From contig NC_134547.1 in assembly GCF_050624435.1 (NCBI RefSeq), forward strand, positions 28,878,419 through 28,942,418: DNA of 64,000 nt, written 5' to 3'. Below, in pieces: positions 34,894 through 44,474 of the stretch. Each line of letters begins with the position of its first letter. Positions within the stretch are counted from its first letter, which is position 1. The notes under the pieces were generated by a model, which was not told the origin of the DNA, did no database searches, and saw only the letters and a list, made by a program, of their open reading frames with translations. Both the position numbers and the translations under genes were made by a program. Source of the DNA: Tenrec ecaudatus. Lineage: Eukaryota; Chordata; Mammalia; Afrosoricida; Tenrecidae.

Positions 34894-35411
34894 AAAAAAG
34901 GCCTGATTTGTGGCAGGTGGTGACTGGTTTTCCCACCAGGACAATACACATGCTAACACAAAATAGCAATGCCTCTCTTGCCCCCATGCGATTTGACAAC
35001 AGAGGAGAAGAAAACTATGAAGGAGGTGCTATCTGCCATCCAAACATGAGTTTGAAAAATGTTTCCAAGAATGGAATTGCAGATTTGACAAATGCATTAC
35101 ATGTAATGGAGAGTGCTTTGAAAATGATAAGGTTGTTTTGTTAAAAAGAAAAAATAAATACATAGCTTTGAAAAAAAGATTCTGAGTTTTTTTGTATCCC
35201 CTTGTATATCAAATATATATTTGTATTGTAGTTAGGAGTTCAGTGCTTATCTGACAGGATCACCTGGGTGATACTGTCCATTGCTTACCATAAAATACAA
35301 TATGTAAAGACTTAGCACATTTCCCATTGTACACAGTTAGTTGGGTCATGTCAGGCAGAAACATGATGTTGCAGTTGTCTTTATTTAGAGATTGCAGGTT
35401 ATTTCAGAAGC

Positions 35412-36060
35412 TGCACGTAGGTGCCTAGTTGACAGGGATGGACTATAATAGTTAGGGTGTTTTTTGTTTGTTTTTAATTTAATCATTTTATTGGGGGCTC
35501 GTACAACTCTTATCACAACCCATCCATCCATCCATTGTGTCAAGCACATTTGTACATTTGTTGCCACCATCATTCCTAGTTAGTTTTCTATGTGAATTTG
35601 GTTACGAATTGCTTCCCAGTGGTCTGGGCAAGCACTAGACCAGGTGCTATTCCCTAATGCAGCCCAATGTGATGGCAGGCGATCATTTTCCACAGTGGGA
35701 CAATCAAGCAGCTGAAAGCGAGTTCTTCAGGGGTGATCTGCCTCCGGACTATAACTGTTGAGAGACTTTGGGAAAACTCACTCTTACTCTGCCCTCTTCC
35801 CATTGCCAGATTGTGGACCACGGGACACAAGTCTCCAGCCTGCTGTCCGACCCACATGAAGAAATTTGAGCCTGCAATCTGACCTGAATATTTTGGATTT
35901 GCCAGCAACCACTACTAGCCACACAGCCAATCCCAAGAGCCAAAAGGAGTCTCCAGGCAATCACCTGACTTAAAGATTTTTATAGTCTTATAGACTTGCA
36001 AATTCCCACATTTATGAGTAAATTCCTCTCACTACCTACATATCAGTTGCATCTGAACAA
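35412..36060 (+). mobile_element. LTR-like element with L1 3' end inserted
   Basis: gtaggtgcctagttgacagggatggactataatag resembles the sense ERVL LTR start at 28165. The body (35576-36060) is not matched elsewhere in the window. It is split by an L1 tail at 35462-35575. Confidence 0.4.
35462..35575 (-). mobile_element. L1 3' end
   Basis: T-rich start, then aatcattttattgggggctcgtacaactcttatcacaacc, the shared L1 tail. A short duplication TAGTTAG flanks it. Confidence 0.7.
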
Positions 36061-36103
36061 ACAAATGCTGCCATCCAGTTGATTCGGACTCATACAAGTT
36101 GAC

Positions 36104-36255
36104 TGCTAACCACCAGGTCAGCAGTTTGAAACCACCAGCTGCTCCATGGGAGAAAGATGAGGTTTTCTATTTCCTGTAAAGAGTTAGAGTCTTGGAAACC
36201 CACAGGGTCAGCTCTACTCTATCCTATGGGGTCTCTATGAGTTGAATCAGATGCA
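36104..36255 (+). repeat. AfroSINE
   Basis: ctgctaaccaccaggtcagcagtttgaaaccaccagctgctccatggg..ctatggggtctctatgagttgaatc. Confidence 0.85.
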
Positions 36256-36295
36256 TCTATGTATATATATATGGATCACTGACTCAAGTCACATA

Positions 36296-36405
36296 ATAAT
36301 TAAGTACTCACTGCTAACTGAAAGGTAGCTTGGTAGTTCAAAGCCAAATCCCTAAGGATTTGCTCCCCGGAAGACTTCAGCCTTGGGGGCTGGTCTATCT
36401 ACTCT
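36296..36405 (+). repeat. AfroSINE fragment
   Basis: Diverged head and middle: attaagtactcactgctaactg..agttcaaagccaaatcc..gctccccggaagactt. Confidence 0.5.
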
Positions 36406-36544
36406 TCTCCTCTAGCACTAGCCTATACTATGAGTTGCAAGTGACTTGTCAGCACATAGTAACCACAAAGTGGGCTTCTCTAGAGAACCTGAACAAAGAC
36501 ATTAGGGGATTATAATGGCTAGTCAATCCAAGTGACCTAGGAGG

Positions 36545-36735
36545 GGAAAGAGCCCTAGTGCCATCCTTGTTTATGTGTAGAGCTGCTAATCACAAGGTCA
36601 GTAGTTTGAAACCACCAGCACTCTACAAGAAAAAAGAGGCTTTCTATTCCTGTAAAAAGTTACTGTCTCAGAAATCCAGAGGGCCCATTCTTAGGGTCAC
36701 TGTGAGTCAGAATCAACTCCATGGCAGTGAGTAGG
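36545..36735 (+). repeat. AfroSINE
   Basis: agccctagtgccatcc..ctgctaatcacaaggtcagtagtttgaaaccacc..gtcactgtgagtcagaatcaactccatggcagtgag. Confidence 0.85.
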
Positions 36736-37512
36736 AGGGGGTGGGGGGACTAGCCCCTCTCCCAGCCCAGGCCCAGCATTGTCACCTGCAATCTGCAGTG
36801 ACGGTCCCTGGTGTAGTATGTCTCCATAGTGAGCACTCCACCTGCCTCCCCAGGCGACCCACTGCTCACTCCTCAGGAGGACAGGACAGACCAGCTGGCG
36901 GGGTGGGGTGGGGGTACAGTTTGGGGTGGTCTGCCCCATGCCTGGTTGATGCTGAAGACAGCGATCTGGAGGTCCTATATGCTAGGAAGCAGTACCTGGA
37001 GTAGATTTTACACTCAGTTACAGGCTATCAGGTGGGCTTTGACAACAACAAGGCAGACTTCCTGGGGGTCCATTTGGGGTGTGACAATTCCTCCCCCTTC
37101 TAGTAACTGCCTGCCAGACTGATAGAAACTCCTACAGAAGGCTCCACAATACAGCCAGAGCCAGGGACACCTAACAGGAGACTCTCCCCACAGAAGCCAC
37201 CAGAGGGGTGCTGAGACTCTGAAACCAGGATTGATCCATTTCTGGGAGGTTCTTTTGGGGGCTAGCAGCCCCTCCTCTGAAACAGAGGGATATCTGCCTG
37301 TCCTTCTCCTGAATTCCAACTGGGATAAAGTACTCCCAGCTGAGCGGGAAGGAAGCCTCAGACAAAACTAGCAGGCAACACCCAGCCCCTGGGGAGTTCG
37401 CTGGGTGTGGGTTCTTGGGCTGAATGAGCATGGTGATGGGAAGAGATAAACTCGCCCCCTGGTGGACAGATTAATTAACATACTTTGTCTCACTTTACTC
37501 CCAGTAGTCGGG
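36736..37512. other. intergenic sequence, nothing recognised
   Basis: GC-moderate sequence between SINEs and a GGAT repeat with no recognisable gene or repeat. Confidence 0.4.
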
Positions 37513-37570
37513 TTGGATGGGTGGGTGGGTGGATGGATGGATGGATGATGGATGGATGATGGATGGATGG
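37513..37570 (+). repeat. (GGAT)n microsatellite
   Basis: ggttggatgggtgggtgggtggatgg-type tetranucleotide units. Confidence 0.9.
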
Positions 37571-37657
37571 CTGAATGGCAGGCAACGTGTTTTCTGTTAT
37601 GTTTGGGAGAGTTAAATAGTGAGATCTAGAATTTTCAAACCCTAATTAATTAAACTA

Positions 37658-37828
37658 AGGTGCCATAGAGGTTATGCATTTGGCTGCTAATCATAAAGTC
37701 AGCAGTTTGAAACCATCAGCCGCTCCTTAGGAGAAAGAAATTTCAGTCTTGGAAACTACAGGGGCAATCCCACCTATCCTCCAGGGTCACTATAACTAGG
37801 AATGGACTCGATGGCAGTGAGTTTGTCC
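37658..37828 (+). repeat. AfroSINE
   Basis: ggtgccatagaggttatgc..ctgctaatcataaagtcagcagtttgaaacc..gactcgatggcagtgagtttg. Confidence 0.85.
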
Positions 37829-37854
37829 GTTGGTTGTTTGTGTGAGGATGGCCA

Positions 37855-38030
37855 GGAGCCCTGGTAGGATAAGTATTGGCCTAACCACAACGTTGGTGAT
37901 TAAAGCCCATCGGCTGCTCCCCAGCTATCTGCCTCCATTAAGATTTGCAGTTCCTCAAGACTTAGGAAGCAGTTCTATCCTGGCCTTTCAGGTCACTGTG
38001 AATGAGCATCAACTCCATGGCAGCGCATTT
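37855..38030 (+). repeat. AfroSINE
   Basis: aggagccctggtaggataag..catcggctgctccccag..ggtcactgtgaatgagcatcaactccatggcag. A second copy directly after another. Confidence 0.8.
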
Positions 38031-38031
38031 A

Positions 38032-38319
38032 GGATGGCTAAGATAAACAGACACAAAATAAAATATGTTGGTGAGGAACTTGGAACCCTCAGCCATTGCT
38101 GGTGGGACTGCAAGATGGTACACAAATTGTGTGGCGCTTACTCTAAAAACTAAATCTAGAATTACCATATGACCTAGCAACCCCACCCCGGGTATATACC
38201 CCCAAAACTTGAACGCAGAGACTCAAAATGAGACCTGTGCACTGCTATTCATTGCAGGCCTATTCACTACAACCAAAAGTTGGGAACAAGCTAAATGCCC
38301 CCCAAGAGAGAAAAGGATG
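38032..38319 (+). mobile_element. L1 ORF2 fragment, interrupted by LTRs
   Basis: Sense L1: ctcagccattgctggtgggactgcaagatgg, attaccatatgacctagcaa, cattgcaggcctattcactacaacc. It continues at 38766 (gatacacaaaatatggcacattcatat). Confidence 0.8.
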
Positions 38320-38765
38320 TGTAAGGTCTCTCTCTCCGGGCTAGATTCCAACCTCAGTCCTTGGCTCCGCGAGAGGAAGATTTCATGCCGGAGCCGGGCT
38401 CGTGATCCAAGTGAATTTAATGAGAGTTAGAAGAAGTTCCAGGTTTTATGCGGCACCCATAGGATTCCTCTGACCATGCAGCCTGGCAGAGACTGCCCCA
38501 GGTCACGCAAGGATCTCTCTCCTCCCAAGAAGACGACCAGACCACCAAGCAATACAAGCCCCTTTCCCTTCGGTCCCTGCCTTTTCAAGGGTTCCGGGGG
38601 AGGTGTGGTGAACGACCCCAGGTCGATCCCATTGGCTGAATTGCAATCACCTGGCCCAGGTGGGCTGCTCTAGGTGTAACGCCCATCTGACAGCTTTGTC
38701 CTTTGCTGGCTCTCCTGGGCATGCGTAAATGGACTTCCCAATTACCTAGGCTAAGCTACCTAACA
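38320..38765 (-). mobile_element. solo LTR in L1
   Basis: TGTAAGGTC..CCTAACA inside the L1 line; flanks GATG/GATA are a possible 4-bp duplication with one change. A minus-strand ATTAAA is present (ttaat near 38418). It fits a class I LTR, but the family is unknown to me. Confidence 0.6.
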
Positions 38766-38792
38766 GATACACAAAATATGGCACATTCATAT

Positions 38793-39164
38793 TGTTAGTC
38801 TGGGTAGACTAGAGAAACAAATCCAGGCAGACTCATATGTGTACAGGAAAGAGCTTTATATACAAGGGCAGTTGAATATTGAGAAAACATCCCAGCCCAG
38901 TCCAGATTAAGTCCATAAGTTCGATATTACCCCATATGTCCAATACCAATCTATAAAGTCCTCTTCAGACTCACAAAACACATGCAATGACATCAAATGC
39001 AGGAAGATCACAGGCCAGTGGGTGAGAGGTCTTGTGGATCCAGTGGTGTTGTAAGCATCTTAGCGCTGGCAGGAGTCTCCACGCGGCTTCTCCAGCTCCA
39101 GAGGGCTGGCTCTGTCAACCTCTCTCCACATGCCTTCTCCAGAGGGATGTTTCACAGGGGGTGT

Positions 39165-39216
<52 letters not shown>

Positions 39217-39338
39217 TGTCTCCTCCGGAGTTCCCAGAATCCTCAGGAGAAGGCCATGCCCACACAGAGGCCTCATTGGCTATGATCTAATTGACACTCT
39301 GAATCCTCAAATTGACACCAGATTATGGAACTCCGACA
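38793..39338 (-). mobile_element. ERVL-type solo LTR with 5-bp target duplication
   Basis: TGTTAGTCTGGGTAGACTAG..CTCCGACA; exact target duplication CATAT (38788-38792 and 39339-39343). Contains the (AG)n tract. Confidence 0.85.
39169..39214 (+). repeat. (AG)n microsatellite
   Basis: 23 AG units inside the LTR. Confidence 0.95.
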
Positions 39339-39349
39339 CATATATTCAG

Positions 39350-39460
39350 AGTCCTTGGGCACCCATAAATATTTAGTCTCAGAAACTCCAAGGGCCGTCT
39401 GCTGGGTCTTATTGGGTCCCTGTTAGTCTGAGTGCACCGATGGGAATGAGCTTGGTGAGA
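39350..39460 (+). repeat. AfroSINE 3' fragment
   Basis: tttagtctcagaaactccaagggccgtctgctgggtc..gtctgagtgcaccgatgggaatgagcttgg, diverged. Confidence 0.5.
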
Positions 39461-40129
39461 TGTTGTTAGTCTCAGCAGGACAAACGGAACCTGATGACAG
39501 TGTGCTGAGTGGAACACAGAAATCACAAAAGGCCAAATATTTAAAGACAAGAAAATGCAAGAGGGCAGAGAGCAACGTTTCTAGGTGGCTGCCAGGGCTG
39601 GCGGAAGGTGGGGTCGACGAGCTCCTGGGAGGGGAGCTCGCAGTGGGTACGGGTTGTGTTGCACAGTGGTTTGTGGTCTTGCCGATAAATTGTAGACTTG
39701 TAAAAAGTTGAACTGGCAAAAGCTGTGTGATGGATATATTTACATATGATAACAACAATTACAAAAGAGTAGCTGCTGAGGCTGCTCATGTCCAACCAAA
39801 CTTCCCATGCGATTTGGTTCATTGATCCGATTCTGTAAGTCTCTGTCCTGTCGTCTAGTTCACTCTGCAGTGACTGAGGTCTGGAAAGCTTTTGTTTCTT
39901 TGCTATGAACTTGTTTGTCACTGAAGACGCCAAGTCCATTTCGATTTTACTTTTTCTCCTTTTTTTGTTTTTTAAGCCACTCAAACCACTATTTAGATTT
40001 GAGGAAGAAGGTAATCAGGAGGGGTTGTTGTTGTTTTTGCTTGTTTCATTTTGTTTTTAAAGAAACATACTATACATATTACACAACCCAAGAAATTAAA
40101 TCAACAATCTCCTGCTAAACCTTTCATTT
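39461..40129. other. intergenic, probable LINE remnant then unclassified
   Basis: 39480-39770 has the composition of an L1 3' region (gtgctgagtggaacacagaaatcac). The rest is AT-rich and unassigned. Confidence 0.35.
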
Positions 40130-41045
40130 TCCTTTTTGGTCACTGTATCAACCCACCATTCATCGATGTCTTGTGGTATTTAAGAGAGTTGTCATTGTGT
40201 TTACTGACACATTAAATTCCATAGAATGAATGTACCCAAGCTGGTTGTCTATTGCTCTATAATTGGGGGTTTGGATTGTTTCCATTTTTTTGCTACTGTG
40301 CTGCAATAAACATAGGTGTGCATATGTCTTTTCTTGCTATAGTCTTAATTTCTTTAGGGTATATACCCAGCCCAGAGATTGCTGGATCACAAGGGACTTG
40401 TGTTTGCCTCTGTTTTGGGAAGTGCGCTGCTGAGGTCCATAGTGGCTGTACAGCTCCACGGTCCCGCCAGCAGAGTGAAGGCATTCCTAGCTGTCCACGT
40501 GCTCTCCAGCCTTTGTTCTGTTCTGTTTCCCTGAAGTTTGCCAAAAGTGTTGGTGTGAAGTGATAGCTCGTTGCTGTTTAACTTTGCATTTCTCTTATTA
40601 TTAATGAAGGCAAACATTTCTGCATCTGATTACTGGCTGCCTGTCTGGCATCTTTGGTAAATTGTTTATTCATGTCTTGTGCCATTCTTCGCTTGGATTA
40701 TTTATATTTTTCTTGTTAGGATGTTGTTGCTTTCTATACATTTTAGAGATTAGCCCTTTATCTGATGTATTATTACTGAATATTTTCCCCCAACCTTAGG
40801 TTCTCTGCTGACTCATTTGATGAAGTCTTCTGTCGGGATAAATGTCATATTTTCCGTTGGTTCCGGTTTTTTACATTGTCTTCTACAGTGTGGATACTTT
40901 TTCACCACATTCAGTGTTGTTCATGTCTTGTATTGGGGTCCTTAAGTTTGTCCCTGGTTGTTCTAGGTCTTTGATCCATCTAGAGTTCATTTTTGTGCAT
41001 GGTGTGAGGTGCCGGTCAAGATGGGATCTAGAAAACTTGCAAATA
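40130..41045 (-). mobile_element. L1 ORF2 fragment
   Basis: Antisense L1 ORF2 over 900 bp: ctgtgctgcaataaacataggtgtgc, gtatatacccagcccagagattgctggatcac, tttgatccatctagagttc, gtgcatggtgtgaggtg. Confidence 0.85.
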
Positions 41046-41214
41046 AACCATTGAAGACACAACACTCAGTCTCTAATCACCCGAGACAACAGATGAAAAA
41101 GGAGAGTCAAGAACTGGAGGAGGAAAAAGGAAGAAGAACTGGAGGAGGGACTGGGATGTGTGGCTAACTGCCTTCATGAACTACAGCCGCCTTTGTCAGG
41201 AACAATATGTGCCT

Positions 41215-41322
41215 ATCATGAGGTTTCTACTCCTTTAAACAATGACAGTCTCAGAAACTTCCCTGTCCTATAGGGTGGCTGTGAGTTGCCATCGACTCAA
41301 TGGCAATGAGTTTGGTATTTTG
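41215..41322 (+). repeat. AfroSINE, 3' half
   Basis: gaggtttctactcctttaaac..agtctcagaaacttccctgtcctatagggtggctgtgagttgccatcgactcaatggcaatgagtttgg. Confidence 0.8.
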
Positions 41323-41739
41323 GTGAACATTTTGATGGAAAATTCCACAGGAAAATCTTGATCAAAAGGGTAAAAATGCAGAACAGAATGTCAAATTCAC
41401 CTGGACTCCAGACTTTCTGGAACCATGGAGGGTGGGTGAACTAAGAACATCTTTAAACCTTAAACCAAAAATGTCCCCTGAAGTCTCCTTAAAAGTAAAC
41501 AACAGTTTAGTTTAACTCGAAAAAAATCTACCTTCAGTGCTTTGCTCTTTTAAAAACCAACTACATAGTCAAATTGACAATGACAACTAGAAAGACTAGA
41601 CAGGGACCCGAGGGGCAGAGAGTTTATGTAAATGAGGGGGGTCAACTCAGAAAAGGAGGGTGGCAATGGCTGCAAACTCCAACAATGTAACCAATATTAT
41701 GTTCTTTTACATTTTCATTATTTTTTTAATATTATGTTC

Positions 41740-42009
41740 TTACATGCAGAAGCACACACGTGGTAATTGTTGAAATGATGTATATTTTCTTAAAGTCTCA
41801 GCAAGAACAAATAAATATTTTAATTCCAAGCCATTATGATAGTATAAGCCTTCACTGACATATCTTTTAAAATATTTTTCCAGAAACATTTTGTAGTCAT
41901 CAGTGAAAGAATTGTGGTATTTATTATTTACTAACTTATTCTTAAATATTTGATCTGTGTACCAATCTAAATTAAATTTTCCCCTTGTCCTGGGTACAGA
42001 GAAACACAA
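41740..42009 (-). other. unexplained 90-codon open frame in AT-rich sequence
   Basis: A frame open for about 90 codons in DNA near 30% GC, where stops should be frequent. The peptide is rich in aromatic and charged residues (YTDQIFKNKLVNNKYHNSF, DDYKMFLEKYFKRY) and has no ATG at its start; a CTGTACCCAG acceptor-like sequence lies near its upstream end. I do not recognise it. It may be part of a processed pseudogene, a retroelement ORF or chance. L1 sequence adjoins it on the right. Confidence 0.25.
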
Positions 42010-42470
42010 TTTGTTTTTTTATATTTAAAATTGTATCCAGTGATTTTGCTAATTTCATTCATCATCTTGAAGCTTAACTACAGGGATTTTAAAAAAATCT
42101 ATTCTCTACACACTCAACAGGACATATGTGAATAATAGTTTTATTTCTTCATGTCCTATGTTCACCTTTTTATTTCGTTTTCTTGCCTTATCGCAGGAGG
42201 CGGCCCTCCAGTACAGCGCTGTGTGTTCTGGAGGGGCTCCTCCGATTGTTCTCACTGGCAGTCCTAGTGGAGAGAAACTCAACATTTCACCAAACAGCAG
42301 GATGATCCTGTCCTGTAGCTTTTTGCATTTGTTTCTTCGGAGGATTTTGTTGTCTTGCTTGTTTTTAGAGACATGTCGAATTAGGAAGTTCCTTTCTGTT
42401 TCTAGTTTGCTACTAGAAGGGTTTGCGTGCTTCCTCTACCTACTGGAAAGGTCTTTCTCTATTAAAGTGT
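41990..42470 (-). mobile_element. L1 ORF2 fragment
   Basis: Antisense L1: gtatccagtgattttgctaatttcattc, then cgaattaggaagttcctttctgtttctagtttgctactagaagggtttgc. Diverged in the middle. Confidence 0.6.
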
Positions 42471-42789
42471 GGAAAACACTGATCGACTTTTGGACGGTAA
42501 ACCAAGCTTTAATTTACCCCCCACCAGCACCACAGGCCTCACGTGCTTTGCAGTTTCTAGTTCAATAACACTAAAATGGCCCTGGATGTAAACTCCTAGA
42601 CCCACTCCACACCACCTGTATTCAGGGTCCTTCCCACACACACACCTCACCCAAAGGCCAACCACAGTCTTGCCTCTTAGCAATCAGCCCTTTCTTGCGC
42701 TCCCTCCTAGAAACGTCAACTGGACCCAAACCCAGCCCACCCCAGCGCTGCGACGGCAACTAGATGGACGGAAACAGAGTAGACAGTCC

Positions 42790-43600
42790 AGACCCAGGCA
42801 AACCCGGGCTGCCCGAGTCCCCACCTCCCACGCTGCCCGGGGCGACTTGAAGAGAGCCGGCTCGGACTGCGTCTCTGGGGCGGGAGGCAGAGGGCGCCAA
42901 GAATGCGGGGCTCGACGGGAGCTGGGGATTGAATCTGCGCCGGGGGGGGGGGGACTCCCCAGCCACGCACCCCCAACATGTGCACCCAGAGTCGTGCCCT
43001 TCGCCCGCCCTGCTGGCCCGCAAAGCCCCCGGCCGCGCCCACTCCGCTCCCCGACGCCCCCCCCAGCCCCCGCCCGCGCCCCACCCTGGCCGGCTGGGCG
43101 GCCGTCGCCCCCCGCGTGGCCCGGGGCCCGGGGCCGGGGAGCCCTGCACGCCGGCGCGGCCTCATCCACATGCAGGGGACGGCGCGGCGCGGCGGCCGCC
43201 AGGAAAGGACAAAGGCTGTTCCGCCGCCGGCCGCACCGTGCCAGGCTCGCCCGGCCCGCCGCCCCGGTGGCCCCGATGCGGCCCCCTTGCGTCTGTCCGG
43301 CGGGCAGGGCGATCGGGGCCAGTAATTTCCGGGCGCAAACTCTCGACCCCCTCCCGCCACCTCAAGGGGCGCAACGCCCCTCTCGGTGTCGGAGGAAAGT
43401 CGAGCAGGTACGGGCCTGGACTAGGTGGCGCCTGCGCCAAGCACCCGGTCCGCGGAAGCCAGCCTCTGACCTGCGAGCAGCCGCCAAGTCAGACGGGTGG
43501 CGGGGGTGCGGGGGAGCGCAGAGTCGGCTCCAGAATTCCCAACAGGCCCCTCTTAATGAGGGTCTTCACCCCAGACCTTTGACGGTGGGTGCAGAGCTTC
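42790..43600. promoter_or_regulatory. upstream CpG-dense island
   Basis: Very high GC and CpG density, densest at 42980-43460, separated from the exon 1 island by a CpG-poorer interval. Long open frames run through it on both strands, but they are a by-product of GC content: several overlap in different frames and none resembles a known protein. It may be an alternative promoter or a shore of the SLC7A10 island. Confidence 0.55.
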
Positions 43601-44192
43601 TCCTGGCCCCTGGGAGAGAGGGGTCCCACGCCTCCCCCAGCTGAGCCTCAGGGGGCAGGGGTCTAAGGAGGATCCGAGACACGTTGGGCCAACCTCAGGC
43701 CTCAGTTCGTACCTGAAGAATGGGTCTGCGCCCCGGCCCGCCCCGCCCCAACACGGGCCTCGGTCTGCGCCAGGATTTACCGAGGTGCTGGCACAGGGTG
43801 GGTCCCCAATACAGGCGGCTGTTGTTCCTTCTGCCAGCGTCCTCGGCCTCCTCTGGGCCAGGGCAGTCTGTCTTTGCGCTCTTCTCCCCTCCCCACCCTA
43901 CTCCCCCCCGCCCCCGCCCAGCAAATGAATGGAACGGAGCCATGGGGACCCCTTCTCTGCTTACTCCAATTGGAAGTTCTTCCTAAATCTACCCCAAGTC
44001 CTTTCTCCTTCGCTGGCCTGGACTGGGTAGTGGGGGAGGAGGGAGGGAAGCAGGTGGGGCTGGGGAGGGACGGAGGTGGGGGGCTGTTCCCTTTGAAGGA
44101 GGGGGTGGGGAAGGGGGCTGCCTGCCAACCCTCCTTCCGCCCCTCCAGGGGGCCCCAAGCCGCCCAGGGCTGGGGGCCCGGGCCCCGCGCCA

Positions 44193-44202
44193 GCGCATGC
44201 GC
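44193..44202 (+). promoter_or_regulatory. NRF1-type palindrome in SLC7A10 promoter
   Basis: Perfect GCGCATGCGC about 120 bp upstream of the ATG, inside the CpG island. This is the consensus core for NRF1, a usual activator at TATA-less CpG-island promoters. No TATA box was seen in the adjoining sequence, so transcription probably starts between here and the ATG. Confidence 0.6.
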
Positions 44203-44323
44203 CCGCCTGTAGGCGCTGTCGGAACAGCGAGGTCTGCTCACGCACAAACTGACTGACGGACGGACTGGCGGCCGGCCGGACGACAGGACAGCACTGGGAG
44301 CGGGGACGCGGCAGGACAACGAC

Positions 44324-44474
44324 ATGGCCGGCCACACGCAGCAGCCGAGCGCGCGCGGGAACTCTGTCCGTGCGCCCTCACCCTCCCCCGGCCGGGGGCC
44401 AGGCCCGGGCGCCTCGGAGCGGGTGGCGCTCAAGAAGGAGATCGGGCTGGTGAGCGCCTGCACCATCATCATCG
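44324..44474 (+). CDS. SLC7A10: SLC7A10 coding exon 1
   Basis: Encodes the proline- and glycine-rich cytoplasmic N-terminus and the start of membrane segment 1, ending within the codon after the Ile triplet of ACTIII (phase 1). The donor is GTGAGC at 44475. The exon sits inside the CpG island. Confidence 0.95.

Larger units (their letters stand above)
32085..35216 (+). mobile_element. mariner transposon, near full length, with nested insertions
   Basis: Left end tatttgatattcgagggggtgcc and right end (reverse complement tatttgatatacaaggggatac) form inverted repeats. Transposase pieces: N-terminal helix-turn-helix region at 32288-32461 (KEQCAAVKFCFLPRKNARET), continuing at 33602 (KLCSGCPSTSQIDENVHKIHAL) and ending after 34913 (WFSHQDNTHANT region). 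Removing an LTR stack (32462-33601, with one target copy) and an L1 (34141-34912, with one target copy) leaves about 1.2 kb, the usual mariner size. The frame has stops and indels. Confidence 0.8.

Noticed and set aside
42670-43644. 324-codon open frame upstream of SLC7A10
   Set aside because: It lies in CpG-dense sequence where stop codons are rare. Other long frames overlap it on both strands, and the peptide is a compositional Arg/Pro/Ala run with no family resemblance.
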